Assembly: GCA_033398695.1 (NCBI GenBank) | Contig: CM065803.1 | Coordinates: forward strand, 46,863,501-46,927,500 | DNA: 64,000 nt | Direction of reading: 5' to 3' | DNA from: Orobanche coerulescens | Lineage: Eukaryota; Streptophyta; Magnoliopsida; Lamiales; Orobanchaceae | Shown: one piece after another, positions 44,393 to 58,388 of the stretch | How positions within the stretch are numbered: the first letter of the stretch is position 1 | Layout of the letters: each line of letters starts with the position of its first letter | Notes under the pieces: model-generated | Databases searched by the model: none | What the model saw: the letters and a program-made list of their open reading frames with translations, nothing else | What the model was told of the DNA's origin: nothing | Program-made: the position numbers and the translations under genes

Positions 44393-46405
44393 GTAAGATG
44401 TTCCTCATATTGCATTTGATTCTAAGCTTCTAATACTCATTTTCTTGATTAATCTTAGCCTTCCAGAAGTTCGGAAACTTGATTATATATAACTCATTTT
44501 TTTGATTATACTGAACTCTTGCAATGCGTCGGTATTACAGGTATGCAAAAAGAAATACGAAACATTTCAAAAGCCGTTCATGCCAACGGTGGATTTGATC
44601 ATCTTACCCATTAAGGTTCATGAACTTATTTGTGTACGTTTTCTAATTGTCGCATATTATATGTAAGTCGTTCAAGACGGGCTGCAACGAATGCTCAAGA
44701 AGGTCGTTCAAGAAGGGCTACAACGAAGATCATATGAAGGTTGGCATTAATTAAGAGTTCAAAGAAAAATAAATATATGCTTTAGATTTTTACTTATAGT
44801 TAGAAGCAAAGATTTAACCTCACACAATTATATTTTATCATTTTGTGACGAGCGAAAAACTTAATAATAATGAATTAGTATTCGTGTATATATAGTCAAG
44901 TAGGGTTAGCAAGTTGGTCAATGATAGATCTACACGCACACACATATAGCAGCACATACAAAAATATTACCTTGGTTATTCATGATTGAACCTCATAGCA
45001 AGAAATAACAAAGAAGTTAGAATAATATTACCTTGGTTATTCATGATTGAACGTAGAAAAAGCCGATCCCAAACGGGGACTCATCGGTTGGTTTGGATGA
45101 ATTGTTTAGAGATACCACTGAATATATATTGATATAACAACTCGGAATGATACATAAATTCTTAGTGACTTTGATTGTTCATTGTATTATGTAGTTAAAC
45201 TAAAGAATCATTTTTATATTGTGGTATCAACTTTGGTGGTTTGATTTTATTCCAAGATTGCTTGATGACTATAATATTGATGGTTTAAATTTTTGAATGA
45301 TTACATTTTCATTCTTTACTTCTATTCTATCTGTTACTGATCATATTATTGTTTAATTGCATTCTTTACATGATGAAATGTAAGTGTTTGTTTTCGTGAT
45401 GTCTATAACATGTTAATCAAGATGATGTTTTTTTAGCATAGGTTGTTTCTTTGTTAAGATTAAATGATGATGATTTGATTATTAACTTATTTAGTTTAGT
45501 TTGTTTGTGTTCTTGATTCTTTAGTTTTTATAGAAAACAAAATGGTTACATCTACGTAAACATTAACAAAATCTTCTCAACAATCAACAAAGTTCTCTCG
45601 CGGCAGCCTTAGTTACAAATTGTTGTATATTCGGCAATTTATACAAACATTATGCGATTAACAATTAGATACAACGTTTGTGTATCGCACGGGTTCTGAA
45701 AATGACAATACCAAAAAAAACTATAAGATTCTCAAATGGCAACAAACAACATCCGACGCAATCTTGGTAACCATCTGCACATATTCAGCCATGTGCACCA
45801 ACATTACGTACAAAACACGTAGATATAATGTATAACATTAACATACTACACTATAACAACTTAAATTTAACATATATGATCGACGCTTTTACTCATCGTC
45901 CCGAACTTGACATTTTTGTATAGCCAAACTAAAGTAAACCATAACCAAAATTAATACCATAAATTAACCGAATACGGAACAGACCTAAACTATGTGCAAT
46001 GCAAGAGATTTAATACTATCACGACAAACTTTCAATCCATCCCTCAGTGTTGAAGACTATAAAACCTAAATATTATTCTGAGTGTTTCACACAACCTCAA
46101 TTAAAAGCGATGAAATAACGTCACCAACCATCTTCATCCCATGATAACAAACACAAATTACAAACTTATTGAAAAAAAAAACTAATACATTACATATAAC
46201 TAATTATATAAAACTTATATTACAAACATTGACGCAACCTTGATAAAAAGTATATAAACATCTGCACAAACATTACGTACAAAAACACGTAGATATTCAA
46301 CTAAAAACACAGCCAGTGCATCGCACGGGTTCGTAAGGTCTCGTATAAGAAAAGAAAAACTTCAGCGATCCAAGAGCTAACACCCTACTATTTCAAAGTG
46401 GATCT
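44393..46405. other. Intergenic stretch, short repeats only
   Basis: No gene is supported. Two short tandem duplications are visible: a 36-base unit (GTCGTTCAAGA..., 44667 and 44703) and a 29-base unit (ATTACCTTGGTTATTCATGA..., about 44967 and 45028). CATTACGTACAAAACACGTAG-like segments recur near 45800 and 46270. Confidence 0.7.
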
Positions 46406-46406
46406 T

Positions 46407-46464
<58 letters not shown>
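46406..46464. repeat. (TG)n(TA)n microsatellite
   Basis: About 8 TG units run directly into about 20 TA units. Confidence 0.95.
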
Positions 46465-46468
<4 letters not shown>

Positions 46469-46479
46469 CCAAAACCTTT

Positions 46480-46960
46480 AAGGATGTTTGTTTAGAATTC
46501 TTTGCGATTTATAAATCTATTATTCAGAATACTGTATTATTAATATCTTGAGTATTTTGAATACTGTAAATAGTAATAATCATTATTTATTGTAACTGAG
46601 AATTCTACTTTGTACACAAATGTCAAATCATGTTTACAAAAATAATAATATTATACTCTTATAAAATATTTAGTGTTATTATTTGAAGATAAAAAAGAGA
46701 GAAAATAATTGGGAGAGAGGAAGGTAGTTTTGTTTTTAGATATAAAAAGACGAGGAAAATAGTTGTAAATTTTTTAATATAAATATAAGAGAGATGAAAA
46801 TAATTTTATATTTTTAAATATAAAAAAGGGGAAAGAGGAAATGATATGATATAAAATAGATATATATGATGTGTAAGAAATCGGTTGAGTATACAAATTT
46901 CGAGTCAGAACAACTGAATATCTGAATATTGGAGTCCTAATACAAACAACACCTATAAAT
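46480..46960. mobile_element. Possible MITE remnant
   Basis: The left end GGATGTTTGTTTAGAATTC and the right end (reverse complement GGTGTTGTTTGTATTAGGA) are loosely inverted, and the interior is AT-rich and non-coding. No clean target duplication was found. Confidence 0.3.
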
Positions 46961-47231
46961 AGTTTTCGTAATCATTGCAAACAGAGGAGAACAAACGCAG
47001 ATACAGCTTTGCATCTCTAAGGTAGAGCAAGCCACTTGGGATGCAGCAAACTTTGTATGAACCAAGACAAAACAAAATAATGCTAATTCCACATTTTACC
47101 ATGAAAGTCATCCACCACAAACATTTGATACTGTTTCTAATAAAATCATAAAATACAACAATTCGGACAAGTTTTCCGCATTATATATCTTTGCATGAGG
47201 ACACTTTCTCCCTCTCCCTTCTTTTCTCAAA

Positions 47232-49239
47232 CTAATGATAACTCACACTACGATTGCCGGATGCTGGGAAAGCCAGACGTCTTCTACCCTGCGCAAAATC
47301 ATTCGTCCCTTCATCCTTCCCCAACTTATCCTTCACAACCCCCTTTTTCCTATCTCGTATTCGAACACCGTCATCGACCTCTTCCATTTGTTTGGAATTT
47401 TCTCCAAATTTAATCTGTTTCCGGGCACCTTCATAGTCAAAAGGCTTCACCTGTAAAAAGGTTTGAGATTTATCATCAACTTTCATACTTACTGTCTCAT
47501 CCAACGGCGGCAAGCACTTCTGGAAGGAAGATAGATCTGAGAGTGACATGGGCTGGTCGTCATCTGAACCCGAACTTTCGAATTTGTTGTTTTTCAACTG
47601 ATCATTAGAAGCGGCGGTGTTAGTGTTGTCCTTTGCTGAGTCCTCGATATCTGAATCGTCGTCCAAAATAATAACATCTTCTAGAGTCGACCCAGTTGCA
47701 GGAAGAGCTGAAGTTTCTCCTTGACTCGGAATTTCTAACTTGGCAGATTCTTCCAAATTCGTGTGGTCTCTTTCGTCCCTGCCGCCTGAAAATGAATGGA
47801 ACGGAAGACTCACCGTCGATTTTATTTGATCCAATTTGGTGTGTTTGTCTTCCTGAGAAGATGAAACGCAAAGGACAAATGTAATCCTTGTCAACCAAAA
47901 AAAAGGAGTTTAATCTCTAAAAGAAACAGATGAATATATGAAAGAAAATCAGAATTATAAGGCAATCATTCAGTCGGTAAGGCTTTTAACCATAAAGTGA
48001 AGAACCAAAATCTCAGTACTAAAACAACCAGAACCAAGGTGGCGGATTTACTACAGAGTGAGCTTCACTACAAGCGTGAGCTTCACGATAAACAGCACTT
48101 ACCGCTCTATCAGGATTGAACTTCCTCTTTGCTGAATTTCCGAGCAATGCACCAAAAGCTCGGGTTGGCTTCTTCAGCAGCTGGACATTTGCTTCAACCT
48201 ATAAAAAACAAAACAAAAAGTTTTTTTCTTTTAGCAATAAAGATTTATTAACGACTGCATCGGTGCAAAAAAAAAAAGTACATGCAATTCAAGTTGACGA
48301 TGGCCTTATTGATTATCGACAATTACGCATGGTCTTTATATAGGAACCAACTGTAGCGCAACCATTTGCTTCTCCATCAAGAACTACAATCTATAATGTA
48401 AAGGCCAGGACAGTGGTGTTTTTGATCATGTAAACTAAAAGACCAATGTACTACCCTCCATGTTAAATTTAATAATATCAAAAATCTAAAAATAATAAAC
48501 TTCCAAAAGTATCCTTAGAATAATAAATTAAATGGACAACTAATCTTCTAATTCTTTTCGTTCCTGGCACTTCTATGGTGGGGGCCAGTTTTCTTTTCTT
48601 TTTTTACGCCGCCAGACGACCTGCTCTCCGGCAGGGGCCCTGACGGCCGCCGCCAGACCTCCGGATGGGCAATTTTTATATTTTATTTTCGCAACCGCCT
48701 GCGACCTATTCTCTGGCGGGCCGCTTGCCGGACGTCGGTGGACCTTCGGCGACAGGTCAGTTCTTTTTTTCATTATGTTTTTGCGGCCACCTGTCGGCCT
48801 GTTCTACGGCGGGGCCCCTGCCGGTTGTTGGCGGACCTTCAGAGAGCGGCAGCTTTTTTTAAGATAATCTGGTAATTTGGATAATTTTAATTCAATTATG
48901 GAACCGCCACCGTGCCATTATGGCACCGGTCATCCACTAGTATTGAATGATAAAACAGCTTCTTGGATAAAAACAAGCCTACTCTTTGTCAAATGGCAAC
49001 TGATTTTGCTTAGCCTTTTCTCTAATGCATCAAACAAAAAGTAAATCGACTTTAGCATTGGAGCTCCCAATGTCCTGATACTCAACCTTATGTTGTGTGG
49101 AAGATGCGGAGTATTTAACGACACAATCTTTAGGTGAAGTGCTATTATCAACTTCCTCGGCAGTCTTTAAGATTTCATCAGGAGCATCAGAATGCAACAG
49201 TACAGTTTCTTCCGTAGCCAAAGCGTTAGCTTCATTTGC
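47232..49239 (-). CDS. RRP6L: RRP6-like exons 11-13: C-terminal tail
   Basis: Exon 49087-49239 is acidic and poorly conserved. Its 3' end is uncertain, because an open frame continues to about 49030. Exon 48103-48198 encodes [20 protein letters not shown], a motif typical of plant RRP6-like tails. The last exon (207 codons with stop at 47232-47234) holds an acidic VIILDDDSD stretch, [14 protein letters not shown] and a basic [13 protein letters not shown] end, likely nuclear-localising. Confidence 0.87.
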
Positions 49240-52200
49240 CTGCATAAGATGTATCATTAGAAGTATGTTGCAACAAATTGAAAGAGCAAAACATAATTGA
49301 ATAAGGGAAAAAGTGGCCAGAGATGAAGGCCGTGCCAAAAAAAAATTAGAATACCATACTTCACTGGTGATCAAAGGGTCATTGAAGTTGGAAACAGCAT
49401 TTAAAAGAACAGCCAGTACATGACAACAACATCTAAGCCTTAGTCCCAAAATGATTTGGGGTCGGCTAACATGAATCAAACTTTGAAACCGTCAATGATC
49501 GTTACATAAATAACATAAAAAGAAAAAAAAAGTAGAGAAAAAAACAAATAAAAAAAGAGAATGAATGTTAAAAAAAAAAGGAAAAAAAAATAAAAAATCC
49601 TGAAAAATAAATTAAAAGTTAACATGAAATAAAAGAAAATAGGAATAAAAATAGTAAAAATTAGAACTATAAGTACCTCCCCAAACCAAGTCGTTTTAGT
49701 TTGACCGACACCACCATTTATCCCCCCTCCCCCACCCCACCACCCCCACGACATAGCATAAAAATTAGAACTATAAGTACCTCCCCAAACCAAGTCGTTT
49801 TAGTTTGACTGACACCACCATTTGGCCCCCTCTCGGGAGAGATAAAAGTACCCAGAAAATATTATATGCAAACACTGTACTTGTACACTTGATTCATGCT
49901 TTATGACACGTTTAGTCTCTATATTATGAATAAAAGACAATCTAAAAGTGAATTGACCCAAGTTTCATAAAATTGTCATGTGATCATTGCCAGGACCCCA
50001 AGAGTTAAAGAGAGAGCAAATGGTAGTTAAGAGCTAGTTTGCAACTGGTTTTATAAACATCTAAAGAGAAGTACTTTCACTCCCTTTGCCGACTAATGCT
50101 AAAAAAAATACTAGCTAATAAAATTTTAAAACCCAATAAATGCCAGTATAAGTAGTTCGTGTTCGTGCCCATGACGAGTCCATTACCAAGAATTGGTGCA
50201 AAAGAGTAAGTCGTTGCTACTATCTGACCGGGGAAAAAGCAGGCTCCATGACCGAGTTAACAATACATAAAAAAAATTGGAAATTAGAGAAGCAGAACAT
50301 CTCGACTCATTCATTCAACACTTACCAATTCCAACCGTCTTTCCTTAAGAAGTTTAGCAGCCTCCTCAAATGCAGCAGCATTTTTGACAGAGTGCCTTAT
50401 AATACTAACAACTGAATCAAGATTCCGGTCGATATATGGGTGCTTAGATTTCAAAACACGACGCAATTGGATCGTCGTGACAGGCATCTGCTTAGCTTTT
50501 CAACAACAAAGATAAGGCAGCAGAAACGGAAGGGGTGAGCCGACAGAAACCGTAATAACCAACAACTGGTGCAAATACATGGAGAATGTAGAGAAATTAC
50601 AATAGATTAAATATGGAAAGGTCAGTACTCACCAATTTCAATAAGCGTCCTATTGGGCAGAACAAAACCAGTGCTCTCATCTTCAGCACGAGCAACAACA
50701 TCCCTCCACTCATAGAGTCCCTACAGCGCCATTCAGGAGTTACTTAAAAACATGTAGCATAGTAAGAAAAAAATATCGACAAAAATCCAAGAGACGGATA
50801 AATTTCCTTAATGCTATGATTTCACCTATCATATCTGATGCAGGACAGATATGAACAATAATTATCGCAAGAATCATATGAATCTCAAGAATAATTAATA
50901 GGTATTACTCCCAAGAAAAAGTATATAATCAAGCGCAAGTAATATGTCTGACACGATTCAGAAATATAAAACCTAATGGGCTAACAAACCAAGGCCCGCA
51001 ACATAATAATAAACCAAAGCCCTAAACATGTGGGCCAGTAAAATCCAATAACCCAATAGGAAGCCTGAATAAAAAGTCCAATAAATAATAATAATATATC
51101 GGCTGATCCCCATCAACTCTCCCCCGCTAAAAAAAGTTCGGCTCTGTCGAACTGAACTCCGTATAACTCGCAAAAAGATCAGGAACAAGCCGGCAAAACT
51201 CTGATGCGCTGATCCAAGTGCGCTCATCCTCTGACCTGCCACTCCAATGAACAAAATACTGTCGATAACCACCACCAAGCCGAGTCGGCACAAACCTCCC
51301 ATCCAGAACATCAACAGGCACATCAATTGTCTGCTGTGACCAAGCATAAGGGGGTGCAGTAGGCATAAGTACTGGTGGGGTAGATATAGGCTTAATGGAG
51401 AACTGATGTAGTAACAAGTGGTGAAGATGAAGGAATATCAGGTGAGAATGTCAAGAAGAAGATAAATATTAGATGGTCCATGATAAGGAGTAGGATCTTC
51501 CACATTAAATACAGGGCCAATAGTCATACCACTAGGAAGATCTAACTCATAAGCATTAGTACCAACTCTCTTTCGAATCCGAAATGGATCCATCCTCTTA
51601 GCATGCACTTTCTTCCAAGCACCACGAGGTAATCTCCCAGTGCGGTGTCACAACATAACCTGATCACCCTCATCATACTCCCGAAACGTGCGATGAACAT
51701 ATGTAGCAGACTTATAATTTTCATTGCTCGAATTAATTTTCCGTCGTATCTCAGCATGCAAATCATGAATGTGACGTGCAAAAGACTGCAGACTCGCTAG
51801 ACCTATATGCAGGTGGAGGAGGAACCAAATCTATGGGTTTCCTAAGCAGACTCGATTTGAGGCCAAGTACGCCCAAGTATTCAAATAGGGATCCGTACGG
51901 CCTACTCAACTCGAGCTGAGGGTAAGTATGCCCAAGTCTTCAAATATGGATCAAGCGGCCTACTCAGATCGAGTTGAGGGCAAGTACGCCCAAGTCTTTA
52001 AATAAGCATCTGTATGACCTACTCAGCCCGAGTTAAGGGTAAGTATTCCCATGTATTCAAATAGGGATCAATACGACCTATTCAACTCGAGCTGAAGGCA
52101 AGCAGGCCCAAGTCTTCAGATAGAGATCTGTACGTCTTTCTCAGCTCGAGTTGAGGGGAAGTGCGCCCAAGTATTCAAATAGTGATCCATACACCCAAGT

Positions 52201-55200
52201 CTTCAATTAGGGATCCGTACAGCTGAGTAAGCTCGATCTGAGGGTAACTATGCCCAAGTCTTAAAATACGGATCCATACGGCCTGCTCAGCTCGAGCTGA
52301 GGGTAAGTACGCCTATATCTTCAAATAGGAATTTGTACGGCCTGCTCGGATCTAGTTGAGGGCAAGTATGCCCAAGTCTTTAAATAGATGTCCGTACGGC
52401 CTACTCAGCTCGAGCTGAGGGCAAGTACGCCTAATTCTTCAAATAGGGATCTATACGGCCTACTCAGCACGAGCTGGGAGCAAGTACCCAAGTGTTCAAA
52501 TAGGGACCCGTCTGGCCTACTCAACTCGAGCTGAGGGCACATACGCCCAAGTCTTTAAATAGGTATTCGTGCGGCCTGCATGGATTTAGTTGGGGGCAAG
52601 TACGCCCAAGTCTTCAAATAGGGATTCATACCGCCTTCTCAGCTTGAGTTGATGGCAAGTACACATAAGTCTTCAAATAGGAATCTATATGGCCTACTCA
52701 ACTGGAGCCGAGGGCGAGTACGCCCAAGTCTTCAAATATGGATTCGTACAGCCTACTCAGCAAGTACGCCCAAGTCTTCAAGTAAGGATCCATGCAGCCT
52801 ACCCAGCAAGTACGCCCAAGTCTTCAAATAAAGATCTGAATGGCCTACTCAGCTCGAGCTGAGGGCAGGTACACCTAAGTCTGTAAATGGTGATATGTAC
52901 ATCCGAGTATTCAGATAGGAATCTGTATGGCCTACTCATCTCGATCTGAGGGAAAGTACGACCAAGTCTATAAAAAGTGATCTATATGTTGAAATCTTCA
53001 AATATGGATCTGTATGGCCTACTCAGCTCAAGCTGAGGGCAAGTACGCCCAGTCTACAAAAAGGAATCCATATGGCCTACTCAACTCGATCTGAGGGAAA
53101 GCACGTCCAAGTCTTCAAATAGGAATCCGTACGGCCTACTTAGCTCAAGTTAAGGGCAAGTACGCCCAAGTCTTCAAATAAGGATCCGTACGGTCTACTC
53201 AGCTCGAACTGAGGGCAAGTACACCTAAGTCTGTAAATAGTGATGTATACACCAAGTATTCAGATAGTAATCTGTATGGCCCACTCATCTCGATCTGAGG
53301 GAAAGTATGACCAAGTATGCAAAAATAGTGATTCGTATGCCAAAATCTTCAGATATGGATATGTACGGCCTACTCACCTCGAGTTGAGGCCAAGTATGCC
53401 CAAGTACTCAAATAGGTATAAGTACGGCATGCTCAGCTCGAACTGAAGGTAATATGCCCAAGTCTTCAAATATGGATTTGTACGGCTTGCTCAGATCGAG
53501 TTTAAGGCAAGTACGCCCAAGTCTTTAAATAAGAATCTATACGACCTACTCAGCTCGAGCTGAGGGTAAGCATGCCCAAGTCTTCAAATAGGGATCTATA
53601 CGGCCTACTCAACTCGAGTTGAAGGCAAGTATGCCCAAGTCTTCAAATAGAGATCTGTATGACCTACTTATCTCGAGTTGAGGGCAAGTACATCCAAGTC
53701 TTCAAATAGGGATCTGTACGGCCTACTCAGCTCAAGCTAAGACCGAGTACACCTAAGTCTTCAAACCGATACACTTAGTAGGGTGTCTGTTCTCATGGAT
53801 GTTAGACGGTTTAGGCCAATATTTAATGGCCTTTACTTTCTCATGGTCAGCAGATACTCCATCATTGGAGACAACAAATCCAAGTAATATCACAGAGTCA
53901 CGCACAAAAGAGCACTTCTTCAGATTCACATACAACTTCTCATGTAAGAGATCTCCCAGAACCCGACGCGAGATAAGTATTCCTCCCGCGTGGGGCTATA
54001 GATGAGTATGACATCGAAATACATGACAACTAACATGCCAATAAATGGACGAAGCAACTGGTTCATGACTCTCATGAACGTGCTCGGGACGTTGGATAAC
54101 CCAAATGGTAAGACTAGCGACTCATAAAGTCCATCTCTGTCTTAAAGGCAGTCTCCCGCTCATCTCCCTCTCGGATACGAATCTGATGGTATCCACTCCG
54201 TAGGTCGATCTTCGTGAAGTACTGAGCTCCAGCGATCATATCTAACATGTCATCAAGTCTAGGGATGGGAAACCTATACTTGACGGTGATCTTGTTGAGA
54301 GCGCGACTATCACAACACATCCTCAAACTGCCATCAGTCTTTGGTATGAACAAGGCTGGCACATCATACGGGCTAATACTCTCTCTCACAAATCCCTAAC
54401 TCAACAGCTCCTCAACCTGTTGCCTCATCTCTATCTGCTCAGTAGGATTCATCATATAATGTGGCAGGTTAGGTAACAAAGATCCAGGTAGCATGCTGGA
54501 TACCACTAAGAGGTGGCAACCCCTGAGGTAGCTCATGGGGCATGAAATTTGCAAACTCATCAAGAATCTGCTCAACATCTCTAGGAGCACACATCTCTAG
54601 GAAGCTCAGTGCCCCTCTATACGCGCGCATCTCTCACCTCTCTAGCAACTAGCATATACACAACCTTAGACTCTAGGCGCATCTCTCAAACTCACTCCTC
54701 TTCAAAACATGGAGAGATTTAGTTGGTTCTGTAGGCACGCTGTTGATCTTCGCCTCACTACTAGGAATCTCACGGGGCCTGCTAGGACGCAAAGTGACCT
54801 TCTGCCCGTTATGCATCAACACATAAGTGTTTTGCCTCCTATAGCGAGTCACACTACGGTCATATAGCTAATGTCGCCCTAAGAGAATGAGTAACATCCA
54901 TGGGAAGGACATCGCACCATACACTCTCCTCGTAACCCTCAAGGTGAATCGGTACAAGATATCTATCACTCACAGGAAGATGTCTTGTTGACCCAAGCGA
55001 CACTATAGGGATGTGGACGTGGCTCGATTTAGCTTCAACCGCGCAACTGCGATCTCGGCCACCACATTCAGACAACCCCCCATCAATGATGACCTTAGAG
55101 GACACTCCTCCAACTCTACGGAAGATATGGAAGATAGGTCCTCCTCCAATCGTCCTCACTCACGTGGGTATACATGCATCACATGACACCTAGTTGACTC

Positions 55201-58200
55201 TCTACCTGTTGCAGGCTCCGCTCAGCCTCATCGTCCAAACGGGTCATGTGGACTACACAGCTCATCATATGTAGGGATGTCGTCCTCCACCTCTCCCTCT
55301 ACAACTTCAAAAATAAGGTTCATATTATTCTCTTTCGGGCAATGCCCTGGCTCATGACAGTAAAAACACTTCATGGTAGAAGACCCTACGAACTGTATAG
55401 TGGCGGCACTCACAGTGTTACTAGCTCCAGACGTCCCATAAGAGATAGAAATTATCCGAATCTGGGGTACGACTCGACTCAAGGACTGGCTCGGATATGA
55501 TGAACTCCTCCGCTGGGAGTTGTCCTTCAATCAGTACTCATGCTCCAGTGCGACATGAAACTCTAGGGTGTTCGTCTGATTAATGAGCACATGCTGCTTA
55601 AGTTCCGGTGGCAGCTTATTGTGAAACTTAACAAGGGTCATGCGAGCCTATTAAAGGTCATCAAACTGCTCAATCAACCTATCTTTATGCCCACTACGTA
55701 GGTAGTATCGACACAAACGCGTCTTCATCTCAGCCCAATGCCAAATATGCAGCTCTCCCACGCGCTCTAAATCTCTCTCAACACTACTCTAGAAGATGTT
55801 AGCTTGCTTTACAAGCTTCATCTTGGCAAACCTAACCCTATGCCCATCACCCATCCCATGCCAATCAAAGAACTTCTCCATGGTGGCTAACCAGTCAGAA
55901 AAATGCATCGGGATCAAATATCCCATCAAACTCCAAGACATCTACCTTAATCTTCGACACATTGTGTCGCCTCTGGGTCATACCTATCATGGTTCCTATA
56001 ATTAGGGTAATCCTCATCCCTAGGCTCCTCATAATCATACTGGTCCACTCTAGGTCCTCCACCACATCCTCCCCTCGTCCTACGGTAGCCCCATCCGCTC
56101 GTGACGTCTAAGCTAACCGAGAACCTCTTCGTCTCTATCCTCCTCATTCACAACAGGCTCCCGAACCTTTAAAGCGTCTACCCTCTCATGTATCCCACCA
56201 AACCTAGTGTTCATATCCCTACGAAGACTCTGAATACTCTCTAAAATCTGAGCCATAGTCGGCTCCTTAGATGGGTCAGTGGTAGTGCTAGTGCCGCTAT
56301 GTGTCTCTACCATGATGATACTAAATGTAAAACTGAGATATGATATAAATTAATTAAGCAACTAAATTATTACTCGGCAACAGATATTATCCCTAACCTC
56401 AAGAGAATATAATAAATGTGACAAGTAATATGCAACTAATATGGAATAATTGTGCAACTAACAAAATTAAATTCACACGAATTATCTAGGAGAATTAATT
56501 ACCAAAACTACGAATTAAATAATCTAATAATATGGATAATGATCCTAAAATTTAAAAGGAAAATATTTTTTTAACTCCTTTGCTGATTTTTTTTGAACAA
56601 ACTAATAAATCAAACTAAGCAAGCAAAATATCAATATAGCAGTGGGCTAGATAAGAAAAAACAAAAACAAACTGGAGTAGAAAGTCAACGGAACAAGAAC
56701 TGGATATGTGTGTAAGTGATATATAGATATATATGTGTGTATGCATAGGCTGAGACAGGTTACCCCCTTTATGTCCAAGCACAACAGCAAGAAGACACGA
56801 ACTCTAGATGCTCGAAATGAAGAAGCCGCTGTTGTTATGGTCGTGGTTCTCGGTGGCGTGAAGTTCCGGCGATTAGCAGCAAACTCCTTCGTCCCTTTCT
56901 GATTCCCTTTTCTGTCCGACGATTGATGTTTACCAGCGAATTGATGTGAATAATGGTTGTATTGCGGGTCGGTTCGGATTACTAGGGTCCGAATGAATTG
57001 ATTTGGGAATTAGGGTTCGTGTATTCGGGGCGGGTTGTAATTAGGGCTTAAGAATTGGGGATTTAGGTAATTAGGGTTCCGGGTGGTTGAGCGATGGTGG
57101 TGGCGATAGTAAGGCTAGGGTTCACGGGTGGTGGGTGGCGCTGCCATGAACAGTAACCGGTAGCGTGAACAGTAAAAAACAGCGATGAACAGTAAAAACG
57201 ACAACCGATGAACAGTAAAAATTTCAGGAGTTTGTCTCGATGCCAATTTGATGCAGGACAGATATGAAGACAATAATTATTGCAAGAGTTATATGAATCT
57301 CAAAAATAATCAATAGGTATTATTCCCCAAGAAGTACATAATCAAGCTTAACTAATATGTCTGACCTGATTCAGTATATATACTCAAATAGAAAACCTAA
57401 AGGGCTAACAAACCAAGGCCCGCAACATAACAATAAACCAAAGCCCTAAACATGTGGGCCAGTAAAATCCAATAACTGAATAAAAAGTCCAATAAATAAC
57501 ACTAATACTAATATATCGGCTGATCCCCATCAATATCGCGAACAAATGACGATGGAATCATATAATTACACAGCAGCAAAAGAAACAACTTCTGACTGAA
57601 GAAGAAATAATCTGAAAATTCGAAAAAAAGAAAGAAACTACTGATCAACTTACAGAAACAACTGCTAGCTGCTGAGCATTGAGCTCAGCACTCAGCACCC
57701 TGCATTTATCAATTTAAAAGTAACCAAATCAGCACAGTTGCACAACTACAAATAATACGCATGCCAAAAAGTAAAACCAAAAAAAAAAGATGAAATAGGG
57801 AAAAAAAGGTTGTTCATATTATCACGTCCTAATAAGTACTGAAAACAATACCCATAAATGTGAAGGTATGAATTTTCTGTCAGAAGCTCTTTCTCATAAA
57901 GTTGAGTGCATATATCATAACTGCGTTTGTAAACCTAAAAAAAGAAAGAACAAAGAAAAGGTTAGCCAGATTGCAGCCACATTAAGAGAAGTGAAAACAA
58001 CACCTATAAGTTGAATTTTTTTCCCATCAACTTAACAACTTCTATCCCGCTAAATCCGAATGAACTCCACAGTTTGACGATATTTCCATCCAACCCCATT
58101 ATTCGTGTCTTCCTCAGGCATGATTGGGGATGGCAAAAAAATGATCCGATGGATACCCGATCAGTTCCGATCCGATTGGATTCCACTGAACCCGATATTT

Positions 58201-58351
58201 TGATTTGGATTTGTTTTTTAAACCCGAATCTATTTGGATTTGGATTTGAATATCAGGGATCAAAACCCGATCTGAGAGCCAAAATCCTATCCGAACCTGA
58301 TCGAACCAGAACCCCAAAAAAAACCCGATATATATAGTGTTATGTAATTAT

Positions 58352-58388
<37 letters not shown>

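Larger units (their letters stand above)
50836..57532 (-). mobile_element. Element E: Ty3/gypsy chromovirus in RRP6-like intron, internally replaced
   Basis: Short LTRs (50836-51115 and 57249-57532; plus strand TGATGCAGGACAG...CCCCATCA) are flanked by the perfect duplication ATATC (50831-50835, 57533-57537). On the minus strand, gag, protease, part of RT, a C-terminal integrase piece and a chromodomain are recognisable, all broken. RNase H and the integrase core are missing, and a 1.9-kb minisatellite lies in their place. It has the same orientation as the host gene. Confidence 0.93.

Noticed and set aside
46310..46350. Hairpin-like CCAGTGCATCGCACGGG resembling a Helitron 3' end
   Set aside because: No CTRR terminus follows and no matching 5' TC end was found. 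A similar GTGTATCGCACGGG at 45673 shows it may be a common repeat, but not a defined element.
51828..53765. CRISPR-like array
   Set aside because: The whole unit repeats, including the supposed spacers, the genome is eukaryotic, and no cas genes are present.
56990..57110. Repeated TTAGGG-like hexamers (interstitial telomere)
   Set aside because: Plant telomeres are TTTAGGG. Spacing is irregular and the sequence lies in the leader of element E.
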